A DNA stretch of 64,000 nucleotides from Snodgrassella alvi (GTDB lineage Bacteria; Pseudomonadota; Gammaproteobacteria; Burkholderiales; Neisseriaceae). Each line of letters begins with the position of its first letter. Position 1 is the first letter of the stretch. The notes below the pieces were generated by a model. It was given only the letters and a program-made list of their open reading frames with translations. It was not told the DNA's origin and did not search any database. The stretch is taken from contig NZ_CP160328.2 of assembly GCF_040741455.2 (NCBI RefSeq), positions 1,581,701 to 1,645,700 of the forward strand, in the 5' to 3' direction. Positions 62,424 to 64,000 of this stretch are shown here, in pieces. Made by a program: the position numbers and the translations under genes.

Positions 62424-63770
62424 ATGAGTTGGTATAACCGTGTAGTCTGGAGTGAAGGGCAATTTCTGCTGCCACAGATTTTCCAGCAACAAGAACGCTA
62501 TCTGGAGCATTTTGCACATAGTCGCAGTGTGCCGTTATCGCCTTTTTTCTGGGGTTTCAGTCGCTACGATATAGATCACGAAGCGTTGAATTTAGGTAAA
62601 CTGGTATTAAAAGATGTGGCTGGTGTATTTCCCGACGGTACGCCTTTTGAAGCGCCTGGGCACACATTGCTGCCTCCGCCGTTGACCATTCAGCCAGAGC
62701 ATCTTGAACAACTAATTTATCTTGCTTTGCCTATCCGCACACCAAATGCTGAAGAGACCAGTTTTGAAGATAATTCGGAGTCGCTTGCTCGTTTTGCTGT
62801 ATTTGAAAGCGATGTGCGAGATGCAAACTCTATCGGACTTGGCGCAAAAACAGTTCAGCTCAGCCATTTGCGATTAAGGCTGATGCCGCAGAAAGCGCTG
62901 ACAGATGCCTGGATAGGATTGCCAATTGCCCGTATCAGTACTTTACGGGCAGACGGTGGGGTTGAGATAGACAGCACTGTCATACCACCTGTTACTCATT
63001 ATACCGCCAGTACCTTGCTGCAGACCTGGCTTTCACAGATCCATGATTTGACACATCTGCGAGCCGATTCACTTGCTGATAGACTTACAGGCAGACAAGG
63101 TAAAGGCTCAGAGGCGGCTGAGGTATCCGACTATTTGCTTTTGCAAATTCTAAACCGTTATGAACCTTTACTACACCATGTGCAGAAAGTAGGCGGCACA
63201 TCACCGGAATTTATCTATCGGCAGTTGATTTGCATGGCAGGTGAGCTCTCGACCTTCGTTAGACCACATACTCGGCGCCCAATAGAGCATTTACCATATC
63301 GTCATGATGCACCTTATTATTGCCTGAAACCAGTTGTCGATGATGTTCAGCATTTGTTAAATGCAGTATTGATTCGTAGTGCGCAGCATATTCGACTAGA
63401 GGATGCGGCTTACGGAGTCAAGAATGCAGTGGTTGAACCCACAGAACTCCGTGGCTTTAATGCTCTGGTATTGGCTGTTAAGGCTCAGATCCCTCCAGAT
63501 ATTTTGGTACATCAATTTGCTGCACAGACCAAAATAGGTCCTTCAGATCGTTTGCCGGAGCTGATTCGTTCTCATCTGCCGGGGATGGCATTGCAGGCAT
63601 TACCTGTACCTCCGCGTCAGATTCCTTTTAATGCCGGCTATGTTTATTTTGAGCTATTACGTGATGGTCCGTTATGGGAACATATTGCTCATTACGGTGG
63701 ATTGGCCATGCACATTGCCGGTGAATTTCCTGGCTTACTAATTGAACTTTGGGGAGTGCGTGATCAATGA
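62424..63770 (+). CDS. tssK: Type VI secretion baseplate protein TssK
   Basis: Trimeric protein that connects the baseplate to the membrane complex. The N-terminus VVWSEGQFLLPQIFQQQERYL is the family hallmark (given here as EGQFLLPQIFQQQERY). Later features are the QILNRYEPLLHHVQK and RQLICMAGELSTF helices and the C-terminal FELLRDGPLWEHI. Length 448 is typical. AGAGGAA precedes the ATG. Its stop codon overlaps the tssL start (ATGA). Confidence 0.95.
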   Translation: MSWYNRVVWSEGQFLLPQIFQQQERYLEHFAHSRSVPLSPFFWGFSRYDIDHEALNLGKLVLKDVAGVFPDGTPFEAPGHTLLPPPLTIQPEHLEQLIYLALPIRTPNAEETSFEDNSESLARFAVFESDVRDANSIGLGAKTVQLSHLRLRLMPQKALTDAWIGLPIARISTLRADGGVEIDSTVIPPVTHYTASTLLQTWLSQIHDLTHLRADSLADRLTGRQGKGSEAAEVSDYLLLQILNRYEPLLHHVQKVGGTSPEFIYRQLICMAGELSTFVRPHTRRPIEHLPYRHDAPYYCLKPVVDDVQHLLNAVLIRSAQHIRLEDAAYGVKNAVVEPTELRGFNALVLAVKAQIPPDILVHQFAAQTKIGPSDRLPELIRSHLPGMALQALPVPPRQIPFNAGYVYFELLRDGPLWEHIAHYGGLAMHIAGEFPGLLIELWGVRDQ

Positions 63771-64000
63771 ATGAGTTCGATACCATTCTCAATGGTACAG
63801 GCGCTAAGAAAGAGCAAATACCTGAGGCTTCAGCTACGGAGTCTTTATCACAATCGCAGCATGGTTATGAGTTTGAGCGTCTTGCGGATACATCCTGGTT
63901 CGGAGAACAACAATCAGCCAAATTGGCAGACAATATTGATGCAGGACCGGACAGTAAATTACGTCTAGCAGCAATTGAAGCGGCTGATAATCCTCTGCTG
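63767..64000 (+). CDS. tssL: Type VI secretion inner-membrane protein TssL (DotU family), N-terminal part
   Basis: The frame opens with ATG at 63767, overlapping the tssK stop codon by 4 nt, and runs open for 78 codons to the window edge. The first ~65 residues are polar and low-conserved, ending with AAIEAADNPLL, which matches the NPLL motif that begins the conserved DotU cytoplasmic domain. Gene order after tssK also predicts TssL. The transmembrane anchor and any peptidoglycan-binding domain lie outside the window. An unrelated open frame on another phase (63771-63968) is a shadow. Confidence 0.82.
   Translation, partial: MNEFDTILNGTGAKKEQIPEASATESLSQSQHGYEFERLADTSWFGEQQSAKLADNIDAGPDSKLRLAAIEAADNPLL

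Overview
The window looks like a chromosomal segment of a low-GC betaproteobacterium of the Neisseriaceae. The best fit is a bee-gut Snodgrassella: several housekeeping proteins (LeuS, ThrB, MurJ, NuoA) read like Neisseria homologues, the intergenic DNA is very AT-rich, and a type VI secretion locus occurs together with a large set of surface autotransporters. The genus is inferred from recalled family resemblance, not from a search.

Layout. Bases 1-12,800 hold housekeeping and metabolic genes: the 3' end of ptsI, leuS, a PQQ-dependent membrane glucose dehydrogenase (gcd), homoserine kinase thrB, a cystine/dicarboxylate-type symporter (tcyP), asd, the lipid II flippase murJ and a small orphan PchB-type chorismate-binding protein. 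Bases 13,242-27,518 are a complete, tightly packed 14-gene nuoA-N operon (complex I, with nuoC and nuoD separate). It is preceded by a near-consensus Fur box and closed by a strong terminator. proB follows.

Bases 29,135-48,750 form an adhesin region: one trimeric YadA-type autotransporter and three paralogous classical autotransporters with beta-helix passengers and closely related C-terminal barrels. One of these carries fourteen 15-bp repeats encoding a Gly/Thr linker; another carries an internal duplication of about 0.8 kb. Within the region lie phoB-phoR, a tRNA-Lys(UUU), an SDR oxidoreductase and three gene-free AT-rich stretches of about 1.0-1.2 kb. A compact hairpin with a U-tract just before phoB may end a short RNA.

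Bases 49,045-64,000 are a type VI secretion locus built as two divergent arms: tssA-tssG-tssF-tssE-tagJ-fha on the minus strand, and clpV-tssB-tssC-[broken STY0301-like gene]-hcp-tssJ-tssK-tssL on the plus strand. The window ends inside tssL; tssM and vgrG are not seen here. The STY0301-like gene is interrupted by a single in-frame TAA, with recognisable coding sequence on both sides.

Working together: gcd and complex I both feed electrons into the quinone pool, one from periplasmic sugar and one from NADH. ThrB, Asd and ProB serve amino-acid synthesis. The adhesins and T6SS are the host-attachment and competitor-facing machinery expected of a dense gut-wall symbiont. I found no insertion sequence, prophage or CRISPR array.
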